Positions 1 to 6,296 of a stretch of 9,553 nt of DNA are shown one piece after another. Position 1 is the stretch's first letter; every line of letters starts with the position of its first letter. Source of the stretch: AM-2324 sp964225135 (GTDB lineage Bacteria; Bacteroidota; Bacteroidia; Chitinophagales; Saprospiraceae); NCBI GenBank assembly GCA_964225135.1, contig CAXQNQ010000160.1, positions 1-9,553 of the forward strand. The letters are read 5' to 3'. Position numbers and translations under genes: made by a program. The notes beneath the pieces are model-generated. The model did not search any database. It was given only the letters and a program-made list of their open reading frames with translations, and was not told where the DNA came from.

Positions 1-15
1 AAAATCAAAATAAAC

Positions 16-45
16 CAAAGCCAGGAATTGTTATCCCTGGCTTTG
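16..45 (-). terminator. Rho-independent terminator of the coiled-coil gene
   Basis: Two perfectly complementary 10-bp arms (caaagccagg at 16-25 and cctggctttg at 36-45) enclose a 10-nt loop. Read on the minus strand, the stem is followed by a T-rich stretch (positions 15 down to 1, with runs of T). On the plus strand no T run follows, so it points one way. It begins about 40 bp past the stop codon of the leftward coiled-coil gene, where a terminator would be expected. Confidence 0.8.
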
Positions 46-84
46 AATTAAACGCATAATAAGTAAAAAATTGTTCAATCGAAA

Positions 85-1800
85 TTAATTCTTTTTCTCT
101 TGACCTTCTTTTAACTTTTCTAGTTCTGCTGTTTTCTTTTTGAGTTCAGCCTCTAATTGTTCCAGCTCCTTTAGCTTAGCGTCTAATTTAGCTTGGGTAG
201 ACTCAACTTCCTTTTTAGCTTCTGCTTGTTCTTGTTTTAGTGCAGCAATGTCGTTTTGAGTTGCTGTTTTGATGGTAGTAATCTGCTCTGTTGCATTTTT
301 ACGCGTCGTGAATATATTATCTGCAGCTTGTTGTTGTACCAATTGAATCTCTCGGTTGGTCTTTGTTCTCACTTCATCCAATACTGCATTCAATGCTTTT
401 AATTGTTCATCATACTTTGCTTTTTCCTCTTTTAAGGTCACTTGATTTTCGGACTGAATCGCAGTAATTTTTTTCTGGGCCTCTTGCCGAGCATTAGCTA
501 TTTCATCCAAAATGCCTTGCTCCTCTTCCATTTTTTGATCCTGAAGCACTTTTATCTCTTTTTCAGTAGAAGTTCTAGTTTCAGCCTCTTGTTCTTGATA
601 CACCTGAATTTGTGCCTCAGTTTTCGCACGAATTGATGCAACAGCTTCAGCAGATTGGGCTTTTAGTGCTGCAATCTCCTCACTAGAATCCTCTTGAGTC
701 TGAACAACTATTTGTGCAGCTTCTTTCTGAGCACTTAATATTTCAAGTTGTGCCTTCTCTTTCTCTTGAGCTAAATTTTCTTTGATAGCTTGTAATTCTT
801 TAGCCTCTTTTTCTTTTTCCAAACCAATAGAAATGGCTACCTCCTCTCTCATTTGCCCAACAGAAGCGAGTAATTCCTGTTTTTCAGCGCCAAACTGTTC
901 TCTATCCTTTGCTAATAACTCAGCTTGTTCACTTTTGGCTAAGGCTAGAGCTTCTACTTGTTCTTTTTTAAGTTGCGCCAAATGTTCAGCGGATTTTTGC
1001 TCTTCTAGAGCCACTTGGCGTTTCAAACTAGCAATTTGATTTACAGATTCTTCCTGCGTCTTTTTCAATTGTATTTTAGCTTGATCCATAGCCTCTGCAA
1101 CTTCTTCTGCATTCATAGCCTTTAATGTAGATTGCTCTTCTTCTAACTTTTTTATAGATGCGTCTAATTCTTCCTGAATAGTTTTCATTCTAGCTTCAGC
1201 CACTTTTTTCGCAACTTCAATTTCTGCAGCATATTCCTTTCGAGCTTTATCCGCAGCTTCATTAGCTACCTTTACTTTAAGATTAGCCTCTTTTTGAGCT
1301 GCAGCAATTTCTTCATCTGCTTTTGCTTTTGCTTTTGCTATATCCTTTGTTGCTTCTTGCCTAACTCTTTCTTCTTCCAATCTAATTGCGGCTAGATTTT
1401 CTTCAACTTCCTTTCTCGCCAATTCAATTTCTTGGGCTGCTTTATCTTTTGCACTTTTGACTTCTTGTGCAATGATCTCTTGTTCCTGTTCAGCTTTTTC
1501 CTTGGCTTGTTTAACTTTTTCGGCCTGTTCTAAATTTATTTTATCAATCGCTGCATCTGCTTTTTCTCTAGCTTCAACTACAGCATTTGTAATAGCATCT
1601 TTTTCCTTTTGTGCCTGGGTCCGATTGAACTCCAATTCTTTATCTATTTGAGCTCTCTTGGACGCCAATTCACCATCCATTCGTTCTTGCTCTTGAATCA
1701 AATTAGACTTTGATGCAGCGAGTTCGAGGGTGAATTTTTCTCTCTGAATAGAAAGATTCTCGTTCATTTGCTGTTTCTCCCTAGCAAATGCCTCCTCCAT
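85..1800 (-). CDS. long coiled-coil protein, C-terminal block (split from the upstream ORF by one stop codon)
   Basis: This 571-residue ORF is almost entirely alpha-helical coiled coil: rich in Glu, Lys, Ala and Gln, with no enzyme motif, no Cys-rich segment, no signal peptide and no membrane segment. Much of it can be laid out in 11-residue (hendecad) units, for example RVRQEATKDIA, KAKAKADEEIA, AAQKEANLKVK. The last 40 or so residues shift to leucine heptads (LKELEQLEAELKKKTAELEKL) and end in a charged tail. The ATG at 1798-1800 is only the first available start and has no clear ribosome binding site. The frame stays open, and still coiled-coil-like, for 63 codons upstream until a TAA at 1990-1992. 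Beyond that TAA lies, in the same frame, another coiled-coil ORF with a signal peptide. It therefore most likely is the distal part of one long protein, either a pseudogene fragment or a product of readthrough. Taken alone it would be cytoplasmic. The molecular function is unknown; a structural or scaffold role is inference from fold only. Confidence 0.7.
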   Translation of the reverse strand: MEEAFAREKQQMNENLSIQREKFTLELAASKSNLIQEQERMDGELASKRAQIDKELEFNRTQAQKEKDAITNAVVEAREKADAAIDKINLEQAEKVKQAKEKAEQEQEIIAQEVKSAKDKAAQEIELARKEVEENLAAIRLEEERVRQEATKDIAKAKAKADEEIAAAQKEANLKVKVANEAADKARKEYAAEIEVAKKVAEARMKTIQEELDASIKKLEEEQSTLKAMNAEEVAEAMDQAKIQLKKTQEESVNQIASLKRQVALEEQKSAEHLAQLKKEQVEALALAKSEQAELLAKDREQFGAEKQELLASVGQMREEVAISIGLEKEKEAKELQAIKENLAQEKEKAQLEILSAQKEAAQIVVQTQEDSSEEIAALKAQSAEAVASIRAKTEAQIQVYQEQEAETRTSTEKEIKVLQDQKMEEEQGILDEIANARQEAQKKITAIQSENQVTLKEEKAKYDEQLKALNAVLDEVRTKTNREIQLVQQQAADNIFTTRKNATEQITTIKTATQNDIAALKQEQAEAKKEVESTQAKLDAKLKELEQLEAELKKKTAELEKLKEGQEKKN

Positions 1801-1992
1801 ATCCGCTAATTCAGTCGTTTGAGTTTCTTTTAAATTTACTTGCTCCTCTTTTATCTTACGTTTATATTCTGCTAGGTCAAAGGCTAGTTTTTCTTTTTCT
1901 AGAATACCTTTTTCTTTAATGGTAGCAATTTCATTGGCGGTTTCTTCATTTATTTTTAAAATCAGCTCACTATAACTTAAACTAATTTGTTA
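1801..1992 (-). other. in-frame stop and 63 open codons joining the two coiled-coil ORFs
   Basis: Reading leftward from the upstream ORF, the codons are AGT GAA GTA TAA CAA ATT AGT. After this TAA the same frame runs open for 63 codons to the first ATG (1798-1800). The translated stretch includes KINEETANEIATIKEKG and EKEKLAFDLAEYKRKI, which is the same charged coiled-coil type as both flanks. No ATG, GTG or TTG start is present in these 63 codons. One base change at the stop would give CAA, AAA or GAA, i.e. Gln, Lys or Glu, residues common throughout this protein. TAA also ends purB, purM and the methyltransferase, so it is a normal stop in this genome and not a reassigned codon. Confidence 0.8.
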
Positions 1993-3153
1993 TACTTCAC
2001 TTTGCGTTTTATCTTTTTCTTGCTCTGCCTTTTTAAGAGCATCTTCGATAGCCTTATTAGCTTCTTGGCGAACTAGTTGAATCTCACTAGCAGAATTTTC
2101 TATAGCCGAATTCAATTCATCCTCGTATTCAATCTTCAGTAACTCTAACTTTTTATTTTCTTCTTCTATGGCTTGTTGTGCTTTTTTACGAGCAGCTAAT
2201 ATCTGTTCAGAAGTTTCCAGTTTTACTTTTTGGATTTCTTCCATACTATTTTGCCTAGCCTCGAGTATTGTAATATTTATAGAGTCTATTTCACCTAAAG
2301 CATTGCGCTTGGCTTTCTGTATCATTACATTAGCCTCTTCATTCGCAGTTTTAATTTCTGCATCAATTTTTTTTCGCGCCTCATTCAACTCATTCGCGAA
2401 CTCGGTCTTTTTGCTGTTTGAAATTTCCCGAGCTTTTAGTATTTCATCATTGATCTCTTTTCTAGCTACATCCAATTTTCTTTGCTCTGTTTTTATTTCA
2501 TTACGAATTCTTTCTTTTTCTCTGGCTAATTCATCCTTTAGTGCAACTAACTCTGAATCAGACGAATTGATGGGCTTGGAAACAGACCCGGTTGAACTTT
2601 CACCAGCAGCTGTTTCATCATCGGATATTTTATCTGCATAACTTGCAGGATTAATGGTGGTTTTAAAACAAGTAGCTAATTCTCTAATATTGTTTTGTCT
2701 TTCAGTGTCTAGTGTATATCTCTTAGCTTGACTGGTAGTCGTATTGAAAATATACATGATCTTGATATTGTTTTTAGTTAGCCAACGCACATCATCAGGT
2801 GTTAACACAATAGTATTTTTTATTACTGCCTTTCCTTCATTCTTACGTTCAAACTCTCCTTCAAATATGAAGGGAAAATTTTCTCGATTACCAATTTGAT
2901 CGACCAAAATCAACTCATCTCCCATTTTAAGATTTTCACCTGAGATGGATTGTACCTCAAGAAAAAGGCCATCAGAATTAGAGTAAAAACAAAACTTATA
3001 ACTAAAATCTCCTCGGATTAGGACAGTTTCAGGACTGGTTTTAATAAACGAAGTGCCGTTAATATTATAATTCTCATCAATCCTGCTTGCACAATCTTGA
3101 CTGTACAACGGAAATTGGATGAGGAAGAGGATGGAAAGGAAAATGGCTCTCAT
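1990..3153 (-). CDS. exported protein with N-terminal beta-rich domain and coiled coil (N-terminal block)
   Basis: This is a 387-residue ORF. Residues 1-19 form a Sec signal peptide (short basic start, hydrophobic LSILFLIQFPL, probable cleavage after YSQ). There is no lipobox: the Cys at 21 is preceded by SQD, so it is not a lipoprotein. Residues about 24-165 look like a compact beta-rich domain with Cys 21, 55 and 162 that could form a disulfide; I do not recognise the family. Residues about 168-198 are an acidic, Ser/Thr-rich linker. From about 199 to the end it is coiled coil, with 11-residue units such as ARQNSMEEIQK, VKLETSEQILA, ARKKAQQAIEE. The ORF ends at TAA (1990-1992), but the same frame continues open with like sequence into the next ORF, so the original protein was probably about 1021 residues. 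The ATG at 3153 is right because it directly precedes the signal peptide. It has its own 180-bp upstream gap, so it is probably transcribed separately from pyrB. Function unknown; an envelope structural role is inferred. Confidence 0.75.
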   Translation of the reverse strand: MRAIFLSILFLIQFPLYSQDCASRIDENYNINGTSFIKTSPETVLIRGDFSYKFCFYSNSDGLFLEVQSISGENLKMGDELILVDQIGNRENFPFIFEGEFERKNEGKAVIKNTIVLTPDDVRWLTKNNIKIMYIFNTTTSQAKRYTLDTERQNNIRELATCFKTTINPASYADKISDDETAAGESSTGSVSKPINSSDSELVALKDELAREKERIRNEIKTEQRKLDVARKEINDEILKAREISNSKKTEFANELNEARKKIDAEIKTANEEANVMIQKAKRNALGEIDSINITILEARQNSMEEIQKVKLETSEQILAARKKAQQAIEEENKKLELLKIEYEDELNSAIENSASEIQLVRQEANKAIEDALKKAEQEKDKTQSEV

Positions 3154-3178
3154 AATGATAGATTTCTTCTAGTACAAC

Positions 3179-3190
3179 TGCACTTGTGCA
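3179..3190. repeat. 12-bp palindrome TGCACTTGTGCA upstream of the coiled-coil gene
   Basis: TGCAC and GTGCA are exact reverse complements separated by TT. It sits 26-37 bp before the start codon at 3153 and directly next to the weak -7-like box at 3191-3198, so it would cover or adjoin the transcription start. The 2-nt centre is too tight for an RNA hairpin, so if functional it is more likely a protein-binding operator. It is one short palindrome in an AT-rich gap; function is not shown. Confidence 0.3.
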
Positions 3191-3225
3191 CAAATTTGAA
3201 TTAGCTGTATTGTAAGATTAACAAA
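3191..3225 (-). promoter_or_regulatory. weak candidate Bacteroidota promoter for the coiled-coil gene
   Basis: On the minus strand there is TTTG (3225-3222), then 23 bp, then CAAATTTG (3198-3191), which matches the -7 consensus TAnnTTTG at all fixed positions except the first base. The spacing is at the long end of what is known for this phylum (about 17-23 bp). It would start transcription about 30 bp before the ATG at 3153. Confidence 0.3.
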
Positions 3226-3244
3226 CAATATCAAAATAAAATTA

Positions 3245-3271
3245 TCTTATACTATTTTTTTTAATATAAGA
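3245..3271 (-). terminator. possible weak terminator after pyrB
   Basis: Seven-base complementary arms (tcttata at 3245-3251 and tataaga at 3265-3271) flank a 13-nt loop. On the minus strand a T-rich run (ATAATTTTATTTTG) follows. The stem contains only one G-C pair and a large loop, so it would be unstable. It is the only candidate in the 180-bp gap between pyrB and the coiled-coil gene, and it lies upstream of that gene's candidate promoter, as a separate transcription unit would need. Confidence 0.2.
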
Positions 3272-3333
3272 ACAAGGATTAGGTCTATTTAAAATAGTTC
3301 ATTTAAGCGAGATTTGTTTGGTAGATGTTAGAT

Positions 3334-4260
3334 TTATTTTGAACTAGCCAAAAGATAAAGAACAGCCATTCGGATCGCGACTCCATTTTCAACCTGATCA
3401 AGGATGATAGATTGATTCGAATCAGCCACATTTGTAGTTATCTCTACTCCTCTGTTTATAGGTCCAGGGTGCATAATTAAGGTATCCGAACTGGCAGCGG
3501 CAAGCAATTCGTCGTTTATACCAAAGAAGTTAGAATATTCTCTTAAAGAAGGGAAGTATTTTAAATCTTGTCTTTCCAGTTGAATACGGAGAATATTGGC
3601 TGCATCACACCAAAGTAGACTATCTTTAACGTCATAAGAAACCTCTACGCCCAATTCATGTATATGTTTCGGAATCAATGTTGGTGGACCGCAAACTCTA
3701 ACCTTTGCGCCTAATTTGGTCAAGCAAAAAATATTGCTCAGGGCAACTCTAGAATGCAGAATATCTCCAAAAATGCAAATCTTTTTATTAGCAAGGTCTC
3801 CAAGTTGTTCTCTGATTGAAAAAGCATCTAGAAGCGCTTGTGTTGGATGTTCATGAGTCCCATCTCCTGCGTTAATAATATTGGCATCTATCTTATTTGC
3901 TAAAAATTGTGGAGCTCCAGGAGCAGGATGGCGCATGACCACCATATCCACTTTCATAGATAGTATGTTATTAACAGTATCGAGTAGGGTCTCCCCTTTT
4001 TTCACAGAAGAACCTGATGCTGAAAAATTAACCACATCAGCTGAAAGTCTTTTTTCTGCTAGTTCAAAGGAAATCTTGGTTCTTGTACTATTCTCAAAAA
4101 ACAAATTGGCTACAGTAACATCTCTTAAGGAAGGAACCTTTTTAATTGGTCTATTAATCACTTCCTTAAATTCCTCTGCAGTTTCAAAAATCAAGTTTAT
4201 ATCAGCCTCTGTGATATATTTGATTCCCAACAAATGTCTAGAGCTTAGTAAACTTCCCAT
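3334..4260 (-). CDS. pyrB: aspartate carbamoyltransferase catalytic chain
   Basis: PyrB joins carbamoyl phosphate and L-aspartate to give N-carbamoyl-L-aspartate, the first committed step of pyrimidine synthesis, in the cytoplasm. From the ATG at 4260 it has 308 residues, the usual length. The carbamoyl-phosphate loop is ENSTRTKISFE (residues 56-66; the usual second Arg is Lys 62). Next come the SSVKKGE loop (84-90), RHP (110-112), GDGTHEHPTQ (132-141), HSRV (169-172) and HPGPINRG (264-271). The frame can be extended four codons to a TTG at 4272 overlapping the pyrR stop, but the ATG gives the more typical N-terminus (HLLGIKYITEAD soon after the start) and an 8-bp gap to pyrR. It is cotranscribed with pyrR. 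No regulatory chain gene (pyrI) is next to it here, so allosteric control of the E. coli kind is not indicated within the window. Confidence 0.96.
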   Translation of the reverse strand: MGSLLSSRHLLGIKYITEADINLIFETAEEFKEVINRPIKKVPSLRDVTVANLFFENSTRTKISFELAEKRLSADVVNFSASGSSVKKGETLLDTVNNILSMKVDMVVMRHPAPGAPQFLANKIDANIINAGDGTHEHPTQALLDAFSIREQLGDLANKKICIFGDILHSRVALSNIFCLTKLGAKVRVCGPPTLIPKHIHELGVEVSYDVKDSLLWCDAANILRIQLERQDLKYFPSLREYSNFFGINDELLAAASSDTLIMHPGPINRGVEITTNVADSNQSIILDQVENGVAIRMAVLYLLASSK

Positions 4261-4268
4261 AGCAATGA

Positions 4269-4820
4269 TCAATCAGGTTTTGTTGGATAAATAAAAACAC
4301 CATCCTCTTCTCCATGCTCATCCCATAACACCTTAACATAGGCTTCGTCTAAGGCATCTACCTTTAGCCCTTTATAGTCGGATTTTATGGGTAAGTGCCT
4401 ATTAAATCTTCGGTCGACCATAGCCATTAAAGCTATCCGCTTGGGTCTTCCGTAGTCCTGCAAGGCAGTTAGTGCTGCTTGCACTGTTCTTCCTGTATAT
4501 AAGACATCATCCACTAAGACTACGTTTTTATCCTCTATGATAAAATCCATTTCTGTAATGCTAGCACTAAGTGGTTTTTCTCTTCTTCGAAAATCATCTC
4601 TGTAAAAGGTAATATCAATCTTCCCAGATTGGATTTCTAGCTCAGGGTTGATATGCTGTAACCTACTAATAATACGGTCGGCTAAATAAATTCCTCTAGG
4701 TTGAATACCAATGATACAGGTATCCTTGAAGTCACCATAATCCTCAAGCAATTGTTGGCATAGACGGTCTATGGTCAATTTAAACTTCGAACTTCCTATG
4801 AGTAATTTTCCGGATTGCAT
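4269..4820 (-). CDS. pyrR: PyrR: pyrimidine operon regulator / uracil phosphoribosyltransferase
   Basis: PyrR proteins bind uridine nucleotides and pyr mRNA to cause attenuation in Firmicutes, and many also convert uracil and PRPP to UMP. From the ATG at 4820 it has 183 residues, a normal length. Family features in order: GIQPRG (38-43, equivalent to GIKTRG), DITFYRDDF (69-77), the PRPP-binding loop VVLVDDVLYTGRT (100-112), and VDRRFNRHLPIKSDY in the C-terminal third. Four codons of extra frame lead to a TTG at 4832, but the ATG fits family N-termini better and lies about 20 nt after the predicted transcription start. It heads a pyrR-pyrB operon divergent from purB. With such a short leader there is no room for a classic PyrR attenuator, so here it may act as an enzyme or act on mRNAs elsewhere; that is inference. 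Confidence 0.93.
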   Translation of the reverse strand: MQSGKLLIGSSKFKLTIDRLCQQLLEDYGDFKDTCIIGIQPRGIYLADRIISRLQHINPELEIQSGKIDITFYRDDFRRREKPLSASITEMDFIIEDKNVVLVDDVLYTGRTVQAALTALQDYGRPKRIALMAMVDRRFNRHLPIKSDYKGLKVDALDEAYVKVLWDEHGEEDGVFIYPTKPD

Positions 4821-4846
4821 AGTTGGTGTCAATTGGTATATTCCTG

Positions 4847-4880
4847 CAAAACTAATTAAACTTTAATGCAAAAAGTTCAA
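4847..4880 (-). promoter_or_regulatory. predicted Bacteroidota-type promoter of the pyrR-pyrB operon
   Basis: On the minus strand there is TTG (4880-4878), then 23 bp, then TAGTTTTG (4854-4847), an exact match to the -7 consensus TAnnTTTG. Transcription would begin near 4841, leaving a leader of about 20 nt before the pyrR ATG at 4820. The spacing is at the long end of the known range (17-23 bp), so the -33 box is less sure than the -7 box. Confidence 0.55.
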
Positions 4881-4961
4881 TTTTAATAGTATAATCGTAT
4901 TTAAAATGCAACAGCATAAAATTACAATACTTTTTTTCATTTAAAACCTTAGCTCTGAGTT

Positions 4962-6296
4962 ATGTTAACAGCAATTTCAGCTATAGATGGAAGGTATGCC
5001 AACAAAACAGCGGCATTATCGAATTATTTCTCCGAATATGCGCTTATAAAATACCGTGTTTTAGTAGAAGTGGAATACTTCCTCGCACTTGTAGATCTAG
5101 GTCTGCCACAATTGAATGGTATTGATTCTAATCAAGTTAAGGGTATACAAGATATAGCCACTAATTTTACGCTAGAGCAAGCTGAATCCATCAAATCTAT
5201 TGAACGAGTAACTAATCACGATGTAAAAGCTGTTGAATATTTTATTAAGGAGCAATTCGATGCACTTGGACTCGAAAAATATAAAGAGTTCATTCATTTT
5301 GGGTTAACTTCTCAAGACATCAATAATACTGCTATTCCACTTTCCTTAAAGGCATCCTTGGAGGATACCTATTATCCAATCTTAGAAGAAATTTTGGAAA
5401 CATTGGGGGATTTGTCCAAAGAATGGGCTACAACACCTATGTTGGCAAGAACTCACGGGCAAGCAGCTTCACCTACGACTTTAGGCAAGGAAATTAAAGT
5501 ATTTCAGGTTAGGTTAGCTACTCAATTAGAGCAGTTACAATGTATTCCTCACGCAGGTAAGTTTGGAGGGGCAACTGGAAATATGAACGCTCACTATGTA
5601 GCCTACCCAAACCACGATTGGCACGGTTTTGCTACTCAATTTTTAGATAAAAGGTTAGGTCTTACTCGATCTTATCCAACTACACAAATTGAGCATTATG
5701 ATCAAATCGCAGCTCAATTTCATGCACTTAGCCGCATAAACACCATTCTAATTGATTTTTGTAGGGATATCTGGACCTATGTATCTATGGATTACTTTAA
5801 ACAGAAAGTCATTGCGGGAGAAGTTGGCTCATCAGCTATGCCACATAAGGTCAATCCTATAGATTTTGAAAATGCAGAAGGTAATTTTGGAATTGCAAAT
5901 GCCTTGTTTAATCATTTAGCACAAAAATTACCTATTTCAAGGCTTCAACGAGATCTAACGGATAGTACTGTATTGAGAAATATCGGAAGCCCTATGGGGC
6001 ATACGCTTATTGGATTTAAGTCTATGCTTAAAGGAATTGGTAAGCTTTTATTAAATCAAGCTAAGCTTGAATCAGACTTAGAAGCTAACTGGATAGTTAC
6101 GGCGGAAGCCATACAAAACATTCTAAGAAGGGAGCATTTCGACAAGCCATACGAGGCCTTGAAAGCGCTCACCAGAGGAAGGGCTCATATCAGTCAAGCT
6201 GACATCCATGCTTTCATTGATTCTTTAGCAATCAACGAACAATTAAAGGATGAATTAAAAGCTATTAGTCCGTACAATTATGTTGGTAAAAATTAA
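4962..6296 (+). CDS. purB: adenylosuccinate lyase
   Basis: PurB acts twice in purine synthesis: it splits fumarate from SAICAR to give AICAR, and from adenylosuccinate to give AMP. The protein has 444 residues, close to the usual 430-460. It belongs to the E. coli-like branch: NHDVKAVEYFIKEQ near residue 85, the catalytic-base region ARTHGQAASPTT with His 165, and the fumarase/aspartase superfamily signature GSSAMPHKVNPIDFEN (289-304) carrying the active-site Ser in the mobile loop. QRDLTDSTVLRN and the C-terminal LTRGRA segment also match this branch. The ATG at 4962 is supported by the family N-terminus LTAISAIDGRY. It is divergent from pyrR (141 bp between start codons), and its stop codon overlaps that of the opposing purM. 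I found no convincing promoter of the TAnnTTTG kind; the T-rich TACTTTTTTT at about 4938-4947 is only a partial match. Confidence 0.97.
   Translation: MLTAISAIDGRYANKTAALSNYFSEYALIKYRVLVEVEYFLALVDLGLPQLNGIDSNQVKGIQDIATNFTLEQAESIKSIERVTNHDVKAVEYFIKEQFDALGLEKYKEFIHFGLTSQDINNTAIPLSLKASLEDTYYPILEEILETLGDLSKEWATTPMLARTHGQAASPTTLGKEIKVFQVRLATQLEQLQCIPHAGKFGGATGNMNAHYVAYPNHDWHGFATQFLDKRLGLTRSYPTTQIEHYDQIAAQFHALSRINTILIDFCRDIWTYVSMDYFKQKVIAGEVGSSAMPHKVNPIDFENAEGNFGIANALFNHLAQKLPISRLQRDLTDSTVLRNIGSPMGHTLIGFKSMLKGIGKLLLNQAKLESDLEANWIVTAEAIQNILRREHFDKPYEALKALTRGRAHISQADIHAFIDSLAINEQLKDELKAISPYNYVGKN

Noticed and set aside
1987..1992. Viral-type readthrough signal (stop followed by CARYYA) at the internal TAA
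   Set aside because: The stop is followed by CAAATT, which fails the motif at the fourth and sixth bases, and there is no established bacterial case for it.
2168..2641. 157-codon plus-strand ORF, and smaller plus-strand ORFs at 442-636, 782-1039 and 1457-1651
   Set aside because: They are antisense to the coiled-coil gene. Their Ser/Phe/Ala/Cys-rich products are what the reverse complement of Glu/Lys/Ala-rich codons gives, with no recognisable domain.
3285..3297. Palindrome CTATTT-A-AAATAG after pyrB as a terminator
   Set aside because: The 1-nt centre cannot form a loop without opening pairs, it is nearly all A/T, and no T run follows on the minus strand.
3881..4294. 137-codon plus-strand ORF
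   Set aside because: It lies antisense inside pyrB, whose conserved motifs run through the whole stretch.
4890..4895. TATAAT upstream of purB as a sigma-70 -10 box
   Set aside because: Bacteroidota promoters use TAnnTTTG instead, there is no matching upstream box, and the hexamer is common in AT-rich DNA.
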